Assembly: GCA_022113835.1 (NCBI GenBank)
Contig: JAILWY010000001.1
Coordinates: 5,208,001-5,272,000 of the forward strand
Direction: 5' to 3'
Origin: Atopsyche davidsoni
Lineage: Eukaryota > Arthropoda > Insecta > Trichoptera > Hydrobiosidae
DNA: 64,000 nucleotides
Below, one piece after another: positions 36,595 through 49,516 of this stretch. The notes beneath the pieces were generated by a model. That model saw only the letters and a list, made by a program, of their open reading frames with translations, was not told where the DNA came from and did no database searches. The position numbers and the translations under genes were made by a program. Numbering within the stretch: the first letter of the stretch is position 1; every line of letters begins with the position of its first letter.

Positions 36595-39500
36595 TTTTTA
36601 TTGTTTTTTTTATTATTTTAAATAACAGATAGTTTTAATATTTAAACTAAACTCTGGTGTATCTATATCTGAAACGACGTATTCAATATTATGCACGAAA
36701 ACTAAAGCTCATCGCGGATTCTGATAAGACTCAATAGAACGCGATTTCTATTACAAACCAGTCAAAATCAATAGACATAAAGCCAACAGAGATACTCGCC
36801 TTCATGTGATGGGTTTGGTTAGGTGTACCACTGAGTAGGTACTTGCCCTGCGATACCACAGAACAAATAATACCAGCGGAAATTTCTATGAAACAGTTTT
36901 GTTTATTTACTTAAGAACGGAATTGGTTTACGATTGTTTCAATGGTACATAGCGTACACGCATTGTTAACGAATTGTTATGATTTCACAATCGCTAGGTG
37001 TATAAATAAACTTGTCTTGTCTATATCAAAATTTTGATTACAAAGAGGTTCTGGAATTACCGAATTCAAAATAATTATTTGTTAATATAAAAATAATCAG
37101 GATGTTTGAATTTAAGATATCACCCTTCAAACCTAATAAAGAAATATTACTTTGAATTTTGTAAAACAGAATTCTATTCAGTGTCGGGGTTATTTATAGT
37201 ATTAAATAAATCTGAAGTTCAAAATTTCATTTTGATCCACCCACTCGAACAACCTTAGAGCCGAAAGCGGCTTGTAGAATTTTTTTGCGAGTTTAAAATT
37301 TTCAGTTTACGGGATCGTTTTCACAGAGGGGAGATCAAATTAATAAGTAATTATTATAATTACGGGCAAGTGTTTTTAAGTTAACGTTTTTATGATTATG
37401 TTAAGAAAATCTGTAATTTTATGACAAAGAGAAATGTGAAAGATTTAACGCCAAAATAGACAATATTATCAAAACCTCACGTTTATACACTGTCAACAAA
37501 TATAAATAACTGACAACGATCAGAGATATAAAAAACAATTATTAAAAGAGAAATGTGATTTACTCATATGAAGTATCCTAGGGAAAGCTAGATTTGACTG
37601 GATAGTAATTTTGAAATTTGATGAACAAAATATAAATATTCTAATTAAATATTTTACTTAAAGTTTGTTTTAAACATAACAGTTCAAAAGCTTACTTCAT
37701 TATAGTCTTATGATCTCATAAAGCTAAAGCTTTGAATTAATTTTGTCAAGTTTATCAAGTCACTATTCTATACTTTATAAGAGTTACTTGATATGCATTC
37801 ATGTCCAAATTTTCTGAGTATTTTCGTAAAATTTCCGTTCAAATACAAGCACGAATAGACATTCCACTACTCCACGTCAAACAGGGATCGCAGGAGATTT
37901 GTTAGAAATAGGGGATTTTCAGAAACCTTCTAGTTTCAGGCGAGAAGCTTCGGCCCTGCCGAATGAAAATAATAAAAATACTGCGCATTTCTACAAGTTT
38001 GAAGAGTAAAAGCTGTTAATGCTACCACTAAAACCAGAAACTCTTTTCAAATGAAGGTTTTATTGGATTTCATAGCAAAAAACCTAAAAAAGATATTACA
38101 ATTAGACCAAATGAAGTAGCTTTTTAAACAACATATTTTCTTAAGTACACTCAGCGGTATGAATTATTTCTTTTTTAATTAGAACATTGAAATTATGATG
38201 GTAGGCAAAAATCTTTACATTTAGAAATAAAGAAAGCACTTTGAATTAAACCTCTCAGTAATGGAGTCATGATTTTTTTTATAGGAGGACTTAAGTGCTT
38301 GAAATAAAAATAAACTTTTTTTAACAGAAAGTGAAACCTTTAATTCTGCGTTTGAGATTCATTTAAGTGTATTATGATGATGTATACAAATAATTTTGTA
38401 AAATTTATGGCACTGTTAGAATTTCGCTTTAGTATTTTTAAACGCAATGTTTACCTTCCGAAAGTTTAGAATTTATAGGCGAAGTTGGAATAAATCACGT
38501 GATTAATGTCTCATGAAACACAATTTTGATATAATTAATGGCTTTTGCAATATTGTTTCTGGGGCAGAATTTTACTAAACCTATTGTGTTATATTCTAAA
38601 CAGGAAACTTTGTTTATATGAAGAAGCACTGAGTTGCAGGCATTCATAATTAATTTATAATTTCAATAGTAAATAAACTTATGGTCTATATGTTCAATTT
38701 CAATACAAATATTTTAGGTTTTAACAGAGTAAAAAATGAGTTATAAGTAATACTTTTTCATTGAATAACATACCGATTTTAAATCACAAATTATCGAAAA
38801 AGTGATTCTTCATTATTGAAGTTTTGATATTATATTCTATATCCCGGAAAAATGTACAAGCTATACAGATAACTAGTATGGTTATGAGTTAAATATAAAA
38901 TAAATAAGAGTACGTGCACAAAATGGTTGAATTGTCACGGAATTAAGTTTTTACGTTCAATGCAATCAATAAAAGTCAAAGCTACTTTCATGTAATTTTT
39001 TATATTTAATTTTTCCAATTTACTTGTTAAACAGTGGTTGGCAATCGATAATATGATCTCTCTTTATATTATTTAAATTTCTATCCTTCGTATCTTTTCA
39101 AAACCTAAAAATATGTAAACAGACCTATTTTCATAACATGTTGATATACGGTATGCTTGGAGTTCCAAATATCTACAATTTTCATTTACACAGCGTTTCC
39201 TGGACCCATACACCGTATAAATTAAGAGTTGAGTATTTTCTTTGTTCGTTTAAATGTGAAAGCTTCTCCATTAAATAGATTAAAACACGGACCAATAGCT
39301 TTACCCCAGATTTAAAATGTGTTCTTAGAGCAACGGACTTTATTAATCTACGAAATCTCTTCCTTAAATCTCAAACGAACATCGCGGCATACTTTTTATC
39401 TTGAGTTCTCATTACTAAGGGAAGCGAAAGGTTTTAGACTTCAATAAGATGGATTGCAACTGAGTATCTTGTGTGTATTTAATTCATACAAAATATAAAT

Positions 39501-40052
39501 TTATCTCAGCTTGAATTTCTACCTGACCTTTTATTTTACCTTTTCCTGATTTTATATATATATATATATAGATACTAAAGCGAAATGCCTTAGTGATAAG
39601 AACTTTTTGACTTGAATGTAGACTTGTAAAATGTTTTTGTAAAGTGTTTTTTTGCTTTCCTACATACATTCTACAGTCAAAATATATTTTGATGTAATAC
39701 TTATTATGGGATATTATAACGATATTATAATGAATTTACAAAATAAATAAAAGTATGATTGAATTTTATTAGAAATCAACCGACTGACCCCAATCTTAAT
39801 AAATATATCCAGCATGTATTTCTGGACTTAGAGATATAAAATTAATCATATATTAATATATACTCATGTATTTGAAGGGCCTCAATTGTAGGTTATGCTC
39901 CGCTTCCTGAGCTAGTTTTCTCCGAGAACAACCGTTCGACAAAAAGTCCATTGAGACCCTTTACATATATTTTCCAATAATCCCATAAATGGAACAGAAA
40001 CTGCCGTCGGACTCAGCCGCTGAATTTCCTTCCGTTGGCAATTACCCGATTA

Positions 40053-40535
40053 GAGTCGAGAGAGAGTAATCCGCCACGACCGCCTCGAGTTTGGCCGCCG
40101 CCAACAACCTCTGTCCATGCACTCGTGTGAACCTCGCAGTATAGGTTTTATTCAGGTATCGAATAATCTCGATATTTTATAGAAAACCTTAAATGATCGT
40201 AGAAATTATTGATCGATTCAAGATTGGTTTTATCTGAATTTATACTAATTCCAGTCAAGAGAGAATAATCCGACACGAAAGGCAAATCAGGGCGCCGCCG
40301 CCGACAACATCTATCCGTGCACTCGCGTGAACCTCGCAGTATAGCTTTTACTCAGGTATCGAATTACTCTTAATATTATTTAGTAAATCTTAAATGATTG
40401 TAGAAATTAGTGGTCGATTCAAGATTGTTTTTATCTGGATTTATACTGATGCGAGTCATGGGAGAATAATCCGGCACGACCGTGTCAAGTCATGGCGCCG
40501 CCGCCAACAACCTCTATGTCCTTGCACTCGATTAG
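40053..40535 (+). repeat. Tandem repeat, about 200-bp unit, 2.4 copies
   Basis: The phrase TAATCCG recurs at 40067, 40268 and 40467, giving a period near 200 bp. Each unit includes an A/G-rich start, a GC-rich core (ggcgccgccgccaacaacct), gcactcgtgtgaacctcgca, tattcaggtatcgaata and gatcgattcaagattg-like phrases. Units differ by roughly 10-20 percent. The last copy stops after the GC-rich core at gcactcg. It has no coding potential. It could be a small satellite block, a duplicated regulatory module or part of an unrecognised element. Confidence 0.75.
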
Positions 40536-41454
40536 TTCATGTTTAATACTAATTGATTTTATCTTTCTATCTATTTATGGACGTTTCAAAAAAATAATAA
40601 CAATCTTATTTCACTTATAAAAAACCTGTAATAGTTTTGTATTATATTTTTATCCGTCGTCAGCTAGTTTATCTCAAATAAAAAGATTATCTTAATACCT
40701 TTGCTTTGCAATAGATTTTCTTTGGTTTTATATCCGTAGTCATATGGAAGGGACGAAACGAAAAATATAATAAGATATTTTGTTTAAGACTTTGTCGCTT
40801 TATGTGTTTATAAAGTGGAATTTGACTTTTTCATTACTATACACAAATATGGATTTTTTTTCTTCATTTATTTGATTTTTAATAATATCTTAAATATTTG
40901 TATACTAATTTGTTTATCTTTTATTTGGATACTTTGAAATATTTCTAGCATCTATTTTATTTCAAGCTTAACTTCTAGAAATATAAATATCATACGTTGA
41001 ACGTGTAAAGAGAGAAACAGCATCCTGTACTTAGTCTTGCGGGTAAGATAAATGAACGGGGTTTTCAGGGCAGGCAGAGGACGTCCTGGCTTTAAGCTTA
41101 CAGCAATAGTTTAGTCTAACCTCGGAAGTTCTCTCTAAAACAGTACCAGAAATTAGAATCCAACAGCATTACCTACATCCGATAATAAACATGCCTCGTT
41201 AAGGAAAATAATAGTTATCGACTCAATATTATTCATAGAAAGTACATGGTAGAGTCTCATTTTGATTTTATTATATTCTGATTTTTTATTGTAATTTCTC
41301 ACATTTTAATTTTGTTTAAAGCAACTATTTTTGCCAACATCAATTAAAGTTGCCAAAATAAATCACGTAAAACATAGTAATTAACATATATAATTACTTA
41401 TATATTTATTTACAAATAAAAAAATATCAATAGCTATGTGATAGTGTCTATAAT

Positions 41455-41555
41455 ATTTTTGCGTGGATAAAAGTGAAGTGAAAGTGCCACTGATATTATA
41501 GCGTGGATAAAAGTGAGGTGAAAGCGATGTGAAAGTGCATCTGATATTTTTGTCC
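41455..41555 (+). repeat. Short tandem repeat, 40-bp unit, two copies
   Basis: GCGTGGATAAAAGTGA begins at 41461 and again at 41501, each followed by GTGAAAG phrases and ending in CTGATAT. The second copy has an extra internal GTGAAAGCGAT insertion. Confidence 0.7.
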
Positions 41556-44500
41556 TGATTAAACATATGCAAATTTAAAAAAAAACATCAAAATACACTT
41601 TACTTTAACATAAAATATATTAAAAGTAGAACCATCTTTCATGATTATAAAAATATCATTTAGAATCATATATAAGCTTTCGTTTACAATATTATTATTT
41701 TATAGCATAATATTCGGCATAGTTGCTTAGATGTGTTTTTAGGTTCATATCTGACAGAAATAGTTAGCTGAAATATGTTAAAAGAAATATGTAGCTATAT
41801 TGCCAATAAATAGATATTAATCACTAAAATACTGCACAACAGAACAATCCGCAAAAGATTTATATAATTAATTGTCAGCTGTTGGATCATAACAATTTTT
41901 ACCACGTTAAATAATATCTTTGATTGAATCGAACATATGATCTATACAATTCACAAATAAACAAAAAATATTTAATCTAAAAAATAATATTTCTTAAAGG
42001 TTACCAATTTTTTATTGTAACAACCTAATCTGGGTGTTATTGGTCTAACCGCATTGCATTGATCTCTTTGCAGTCTTAACTAAACGCAACCTATTTACTT
42101 CAGTAGATACGTGCACCCTGGAAAAGCGCCACAACCTCGTACGCGACCCAAATATAAATTAATAGTGTCATTAAAAATAAAACCAGTCCCGTGTAGTTTA
42201 TGCGATATCAGTGGCGCCTCGTAACAATAAACTGATAAAGCATTTTAACGGGGCTTTGCCTAAGTGAACAACGCAAAATAGGAGGTTATTGGCTAGTTAC
42301 AGTTCGGTTGTCGGTTGTGTCGCGACGTGTGCAGGCAGCCTAACTCAGTAGGTGGTCTCACTCTCACCGGCGCCGGATTCAATTACAAATGTCTTATCTG
42401 GCCAGGGATTCCCCTCGTGCGCGGGGCTTATGCCAGTCCACTGCATGCCTAATGCTAATACCCAAATCCTAAATGTTTAGTGCCGGCCGAATGGGAGCTC
42501 GGAGAATCGGTTTATCGGACTCTGTAAGGCTCGGAAATAAATCTGGCAGTTTGAAAGAGATAGCAATGAGAAACGTATCGCATCAGTTAATTTTATAATA
42601 CAACAAATGATATTGATGCCTTCGAGATAATGATCATATTTTGTAAGCGCCATCCCCTTTCGATGTTCAGTTTATTCATGTTTGACGAGTATAATTTATA
42701 GTACTCCGTATTAAAATATGCACAGCCATTTGGCTAAAATAATCATTTGCTATGTTTGACTTAAATAATAATTGATTATTACTGAAATGGCATCTTTTTA
42801 AAGGTTCGTTTGTTAGTGTCGTCGTATTCAAAATGAAAATTTTGTTATATCCTTTGTACAAATCCGAGAAATGCACTTAAGTATGTTCTTATCTAGTTTT
42901 ACTTGTTCCTGAGGTCACAGCTATAAATATCACAAACTCTTCTCTGGCAAAGGTTTTTTCGTTAATTTTTTAATTCCAAAAATAAGCTCGACCAAGCTGA
43001 AAATTAACAGAAGTCTGAACGAAATGCTTTGATCTATTTAGACTAAAAGTCGTTTTACAGTCGTGTCAAACAATTTTTTTTACATCCAATTTTTATCTTT
43101 TGTTTGACATTTTAGAAGTCAATATTGGGCTACGCTTGTAAAACAAATTAATTATAATATTTTATTGAATACTCAAAAAATAGTTACTATGGATGACTAC
43201 TTTATATTTCAATTATAAATATAAAAAGTAACTTTGCATTTTTACAACATTTTTGGACCAATGAAATGTAATTGCACGATATTTTTTGTAAATATATATA
43301 ATAACTTAACTTTTCATGAATGATTTATTTTTCACTCAATGTAGTTTAATATTTCGGGGTATTACCACAATAGCACTGTTATCAATACCATAAAATAATT
43401 TTGAAAACATTTTTATAATTACGATATAAATTGAGTTAATGAAATATTTATTTCAGCCCAGTTTTCAAAGTTCATTCAATAAATAAAATCTCTTCACGCA
43501 GAATCCAAAAATATTATAAAGCTGTAAAATATGACCCAATAAATATAAATTTAATAAAAATATTTTATTAGCTCATATTAAACGCCTTACAGTTTCACTG
43601 CACATAGAAAGATACTCCGCTGGACCGGCCGTAAAACAGACTATAAAGAAACTAATAAGTATAAATCTTTAAAGTTTTCAGGTGAAAATGTATGGGACAG
43701 AGAAGCGCATTCTACAAAATAGTTGAAAAATTCAATGCTGTAAAATTGTAAAGATGTATTACCATGATGTGAATTCTAGTGCCATATTTTTTAAACATGT
43801 TGTGTATGTCCTACATATAAAAATCAAATATAAAAAAACAGAATGTAAAACTTAAAATATAAATTACATTTTGTTATAGCTATAATTTATAACTACAAAG
43901 CCTTTTATAAACTAATTTGCCTTTTTTTATTTTTAAAATTTAGGTTTAATTGAAAATCTCGAAATAAAAACCAAATTAATTAAAGTTTGGGTATATTATC
44001 AATGTACAATTTTTTGCCAATGTTTTTAAGGATTCTGAGTTATTTATAGGAAGGCTATGATTCTTCCTCACAATAGATGACCTACGCCTGGAGTTCGAGG
44101 TGAGGTCCGTAAATTGTGGCTACAGCCAACTTCAGCTAATTGCGTAAAATATAGTTGTATACTGAAAAAGTTACTCTCAAGAGGATGCGCAAATGTTTCG
44201 CATTTCCCCGAAGAACCTTTATTTATTAATCTAACAGAGAGAACTCAGATATCAGCCATATAAAAAGAGGATTCTCGTGTAATTTATAGATATATTTATT
44301 TGCCTTTGTAAGTATTTTTTTTTTCAGTCCTGCGTGAGTTTACCCAAAATGCCATAAAAAAATTCTCGATTTTTCGGAATTGAGAAAATTATTATTACGT
44401 TTATGTAATACAGTCTTGTGATCACTTCATCGGGATCTTATTTCAAATTTAAAAAAATATTTTTACATATATACAACCTTAAATTATGAATGCAAACAAG

Positions 44501-46299
44501 AACCAAATAATAGAAAAACATGATTCAACATTTCTTATTTTCTTCGAAGAAAGCTTTCTAACCCGAGATTTTCAAATATATTACTGATGCATACATTTAC
44601 ATCCTTTCCAAGCATGAGGGATGTTTTCTTGCAGATTTATTATTAACAACACCCTACAGCGGCCTGTGTATATCAATTTTAAATTCTTATCACGTTTGCA
44701 TGAGATGCCGCTGTAAAGGCTTAACATATTTCCATCCCAAAGTTTAATGATTTTTTCATCCCCAAAAACTTTTCTGATGATGCTTTGTGACGACAAAATG
44801 AATTTATCTCGCTCCCTTTTATAAAAATTCTTTCGCTTGCTTAAAAGAATTTACAAAATATTTTCAAAAGAATATTTATGTTACTTACTGTTAAATCTGA
44901 AAAATAAAACATATTAGAGGTTTTACTTTTGTCATAACTTTGTTTTACATTATTATCACATCGTTTGGCGAATATTTTTCAGGGTTTTAATTATTGCTTT
45001 TGGACAGGCTTTTTTTTTGTTAAGTATATCCGTGGTGTTTTTTTCTAGAAGTTTTCTACAAGACAACCATTTGAATAAATTAAAATTTTTCATAATACGT
45101 CCAGACTGGATAATTTCATTTATTATGAAACTATTAGAATATTTTAACGAAAAATGCTGTTGATCTGTCAGATATTAAAACGGTATTTTTTACTGAGAAT
45201 TTAATAATAAAAAATGAATTAAAAATACAGTCAAATCACTATCATCCTAAATTTTATTAATGAAAGGTCTTTGTCAATATACAAAGTTATATTTATGAGA
45301 AAATTGCTAGTTATATTTAGTAACTATTTCAGCAACATTTTTTAACAACAGACTAGATAAAGTAAAAGTCTTTTTTTAGAATGTACAAGGACCGCGCATG
45401 CTAGTTTCAGGTCTCAAAGGATCGATTAATAAGAAGCCTTTGTAAAAAAGGTAGCGCTTACTCTGCAAATTCAATGGCTTCGTAAGAGTTATATCGTCTA
45501 TGGGGGGCGGCATTTACCCCCATACCTGGAGCTAACCTCAATAGGACCAAACTGAAATATCACGCTTTTTGATTCATAATCAAGCTATTTAGAAAATATA
45601 AAGACTCAAACCGAAGTAAATATACGAAAAACCCTTTATTTTCTATTTAGTTTTATAGTACTTTTAAAATCGCTTAATACTGTAATGATCATAAGATTCT
45701 TTAAATTTATTGATACCCATAGAAAGACGCAGATCGCGATACCATTAAATGTTTTCTTTTTTTTTTTACAAAAACCCATTTTTCATTTAATAAATAATAT
45801 AAGTGGAACAATGAGTCTTAAAGTCACTAAACGGAGTCAAAGTGGTTTATTACTATTTTAAAATTAGAGTAAGATCAGTAGTGTTTTTATGAATTACGTG
45901 ATAAACTTTTAAAAAAGTATTAAACTGTAAATATAAATGTTTTAACAGTCAATACTTATAAACCTAATTATATATTTTAATTCAATTTACCCTTGAGTCA
46001 ATAAACTTTTGCCATTAAAATGGATGAATACAGGCAAGTAAATATTAATAGTAAAAAAATAATATTTTTGAGAAAAAAATTTTTTTCCAGATAATTTCAA
46101 TTTCTAAGCTTAAGCATTACATACCATAACTTAGATCTTAGATTATTTAACGTTTTAGAAATGTTGGTTTCTATACACTGTATAGTCAGTACATATTAAC
46201 CTAGGGTTAATTTATTATTCTGAACTCTATTTGGTGTCATTGGAGGTTTACGACAAGACAGAAGAGCATAAGATTTATGACTTCTTGCATTATTGAGTC

Positions 46300-46398
46300 C
46301 TAACATGTGCGCATGCTATCAGCAGGAGGTTTAAAGTTGTGAAGATATTTCTTCATTACTCTCATATGTCTGGAAACATAGTTGTACATCAAGTATAC
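46300..46398 (-). CDS. Possible orphan terminal exon of an unrecognised gene
   Basis: After a good acceptor (tattatgtcttttcag) comes a phase-0 frame of 32 residues, beginning VYLMYNYVSRHMRVMKKYL and ending SMRTC, then TAG. AATAAA occurs about 84 bases downstream. The run of aromatic and basic residues looks more protein-like than random AT-rich translation, but no family is recognised and no upstream exon was found. An AT-rich genome gives such patterns by chance. Confidence 0.3.
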   Translation of the reverse strand, partial: VYLMYNYVSRHMRVMKKYLHNFKPPADSMRTC

Positions 46399-46730
46399 CT
46401 GAAAAGACATAATAAAAATAATCAACTGATCTGAAAGTACGTTTTTCAAATTAAGGATGTTTAAATAAATTGATTTGTAAAATGATTCCATAAATTATAT
46501 ATTATTATATTTATTTGTGATATGTAATGGCCAAAGATGTTGATATGACATCTAATCGACAAAATTAAATCCAAATTTAATATTAAATACTGAAATCATC
46601 ACCATCATTAAACACAAACTATACAATTAAAATCATACGCACTATAAAAATATTTACTATTATCCTTATACTTGTTCAGGATTTAAAAATCTTTTCGTTG
46701 TGAATATTTACTATTTAAGCAGAATATTTA

Positions 46731-46752
46731 AATATATATATATATATATATA
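46731..46752 (+). repeat. (TA)n microsatellite
   Basis: About 10 uninterrupted TA units in AT-rich intergenic sequence. Confidence 0.85.
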
Positions 46753-46891
46753 AATATCTATTTTTTAAGAAAATGAACACTTTTAAGGTATTACGGGCCA
46801 AAAAACTTTTTATATTTGATATACAAAAACTTTACCAAGAATCCTTTGGAAAATATTGGAAATTGTATAATTTAATTATTATAAATGATTG

Positions 46892-47055
46892 TATAGAACC
46901 TCCGATTAGTCAGGAACATTTAACTCACTGAGCATTTTCACTATAATTAGTGCATCTCTCTCACATTGTATCATTTGCTAATTATAAATATCCTACAAAA
47001 CCTCACTCTATTTGAAAATGCAAATTTAGCCTGTCAGCGAAACTTTTCACATAAA
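46892..47055 (+). repeat. Dispersed repeat pair, copy B
   Basis: Related to 21902-22065 over about 160 bp, strongest at the two ends (agaacctccgattagtcagg, and aacctcactctatttgaaaa with the AGCGAAAC phrase that follows). No coding frame. Confidence 0.5.
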
Positions 47056-49469
47056 TTTTTTTTGATTAACAACAATTTTTTTTTTAATAATATTTTCTTT
47101 GTTTTTTGAACCATCATTAATGTACGGTTCTTAAATACAGTTTCTGAGCTATAGAAAAATGGTTTCGAGAAACATCCAAATGGCTGGATTTTTCTGCGCC
47201 TCTTTAGGCCCAAATCACCATGACACCTTTACACATCAGCATTAAAAGTAGCGCATTCTTTAAGCAGAAGAAATGGGCCTTTCTAAGGTAAATAAATCTA
47301 CCAAACATAGAAGCCACGCTCGCGAAGGCTCTCTCCCAGAAAGCACTGCGATCAATCAATGTTGCATGTCGCCGGGTTTGTTGGAGCTTTCATACGATAA
47401 TGCGGTCTAAGGGATTTTTGTTTTTTTTTAGATGTTTGTCGCAGTGAGGAATTACAGTTTTATTTCGGTAGTATTATCGGTAACAACTTGCTTGTTGTAT
47501 GCGATTGTATCGCATTTATAAAATGTATTTTAAAAAGTAATTAAAACCCACTCAAATGATATAAATGACCTTTTAACGTTTATTTTGGGTACATTACAGT
47601 AAAAATACTTGGTCATATCGCATTATAATAGTTTTAATGAAATAAATATATAATGTATGAAAAAAATGAATAATGAGAATGTTGCTAAATATTTTTTTTT
47701 CTCTAGGCTTATACTTCTAAGCATGGCTTATTTGACTTGCCTTGAAAAAGATGCTTTGAATATTCATTAAATATTTATTTTTCATACAAACGGTATTCAT
47801 ATACATTTTATTATTTATGTAAAATTATACTGTAGTTATACAACAAAGCTTTTGTTATAAATATTTTTTGGTCTCGCCCTACAATTAAATTTAAGTATTT
47901 TAGTAAATCCCACTTCATTACAATAAATAAAACTATATTTTTCTCGTAACAAAAATCTAAAAATTACTTTGAAATGATACAGCACTATCTATATGGTTGT
48001 GTTGGATCATATGTCTTACGAAGTTACCGTGTTATGAATTTAATGAAGATGGATAGTGTAAAGAGTCAAGAATAAAGAGTTAGGTTAGAGAGTGATAAAG
48101 TGAAAATTAAGGGTTGGTAAACCTTCGGCATTGTTCGATAGGTGTTTAATTTGTTGTATGTTCATAATACCATTACAAGATTTTGCTTACTGATCACGAA
48201 TTATGCTTGGTAAAGCACGTACTCCGTGTAGGTGAAAATGGCATAATTTCTGAAATTTGAATAATAATATTCAGTAGGTTGTTTACTGAAATGGCAGTGT
48301 TATCAATCTGGTATAATTAGTATTATTAATAGTAAAAGTAATGCAATAACTAACATAAAATTTATTACGATAATTGTATAGTGACCATCGTTATTCGAGA
48401 CTTTTTTTCAGTTTATTAAAATGTAATATTAAAACGTAATGTAAAACATAATATTGTGAGTATATCGGGATATAGTATTATTAAATAAATAATATAAGGT
48501 ACTTCATAATACAATAGATAATTCTCTAAAGAATTCAATGTAGTTTATATCTAAATTTGAGGATCGGGTTACCCGTTTAATCATAGTATGTTTCCATTAT
48601 AAAAAGTTTTACAATGACTGATATTAAAACTACTAAAAGGTGCTAAAATCAACCATGTATAGCAGAATCAGGAAAATTTTCAACTAAAATTAATCGCATC
48701 ATTACACACCCGTTAGAATGTCGATTCCACGCGGCGGTGGAAAAGCGTTGTCATAAACAAAAAAAGCACGCCCGAAACACCAAAAACTAATTTTCTCATT
48801 AAATGAAATCGCCATTATCGCGCAGCATCGGAGACACCTGGCGCGCATTAATTACATCCGCCATGCCGTTTCACCCCCAAATTGAATATTTAGCCTCCGA
48901 GCCGAATATTTCGCGGGCGAATTGGATATTGCCGCTTTGCCGGTGAAACTCAAAGGTTTACTCGAGTAATTTGCACCACTTTGCCAGGTGCCTCGGCTCT
49001 GATCTGAGAGCTTGCCCTCGGACTTGGCTCGCCCCTTGTTTTATTGATTTATCGCTCCATAAAACGATTGTCAAGCATGAGAACGAAACATGAATCACTT
49101 TTCCTCACAAAGTCTATTACGAGTATAATTTAAGCGATTGCTTTATAGAACAGTGCAACTAAGGCAAGATTTATTTTTATTGCGGCCATACCGAGTCTGG
49201 AAAAAGAAAAATGTCTCACCCACCCCACAAGAAGCAATGCACCTGATATATGGACAAAGAAAGTATATTTCTAAAAGCTTTTGTTAATAACTTTTTAATT
49301 ATTTTAAAATTCATGTATAAAACATCCATAATAATGCTGCAATCAAATATACAAAATGGCATTCAAAAACCTTGAAAAATTTGAACAAAATTAAATATCA
49401 TAAAAATATTTTACTTTCAAGATTATAAGACTAGTATCAAAATTAATAGATAGGTTTATAATGAATGAA

Positions 49470-49516
49470 TCACCTGCAATTGCTAATAACAAAGTAGTTG
49501 TAGCAATTACAGGTGA
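49470..49516. repeat. 16-bp inverted repeat with E-box ends
   Basis: TCACCTGCAATTGCTA and TAGCAATTACAGGTGA pair at 15 of 16 positions around a 15-nt loop. Each arm starts with CACCTG, an E-box of the Snail/Scratch type. Confidence 0.55.

Larger units (their letters stand above)
35334..40052. other. Non-coding AT-rich desert
   Basis: Weak composition peaks near 36720-36980, 37840-37970 and 39890-40052. Apart from a possible SINE fragment and a short inverted repeat listed separately, nothing recognisable was seen. Confidence 0.4.

Noticed and set aside
42335..42400. Possible SINE head (TAACTCAGTAGG ... GCCGGATTCAATTAC)
   Set aside because: The B-box-like part departs from consensus and no T arm can be folded; kept only as a note in the region entry.
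44581..44796. 71-residue minus-strand frame with WDGN and several cysteines
   Set aside because: It looks somewhat protein-like but has no family match, no convincing splice sites and no neighbours; not strong enough to list.
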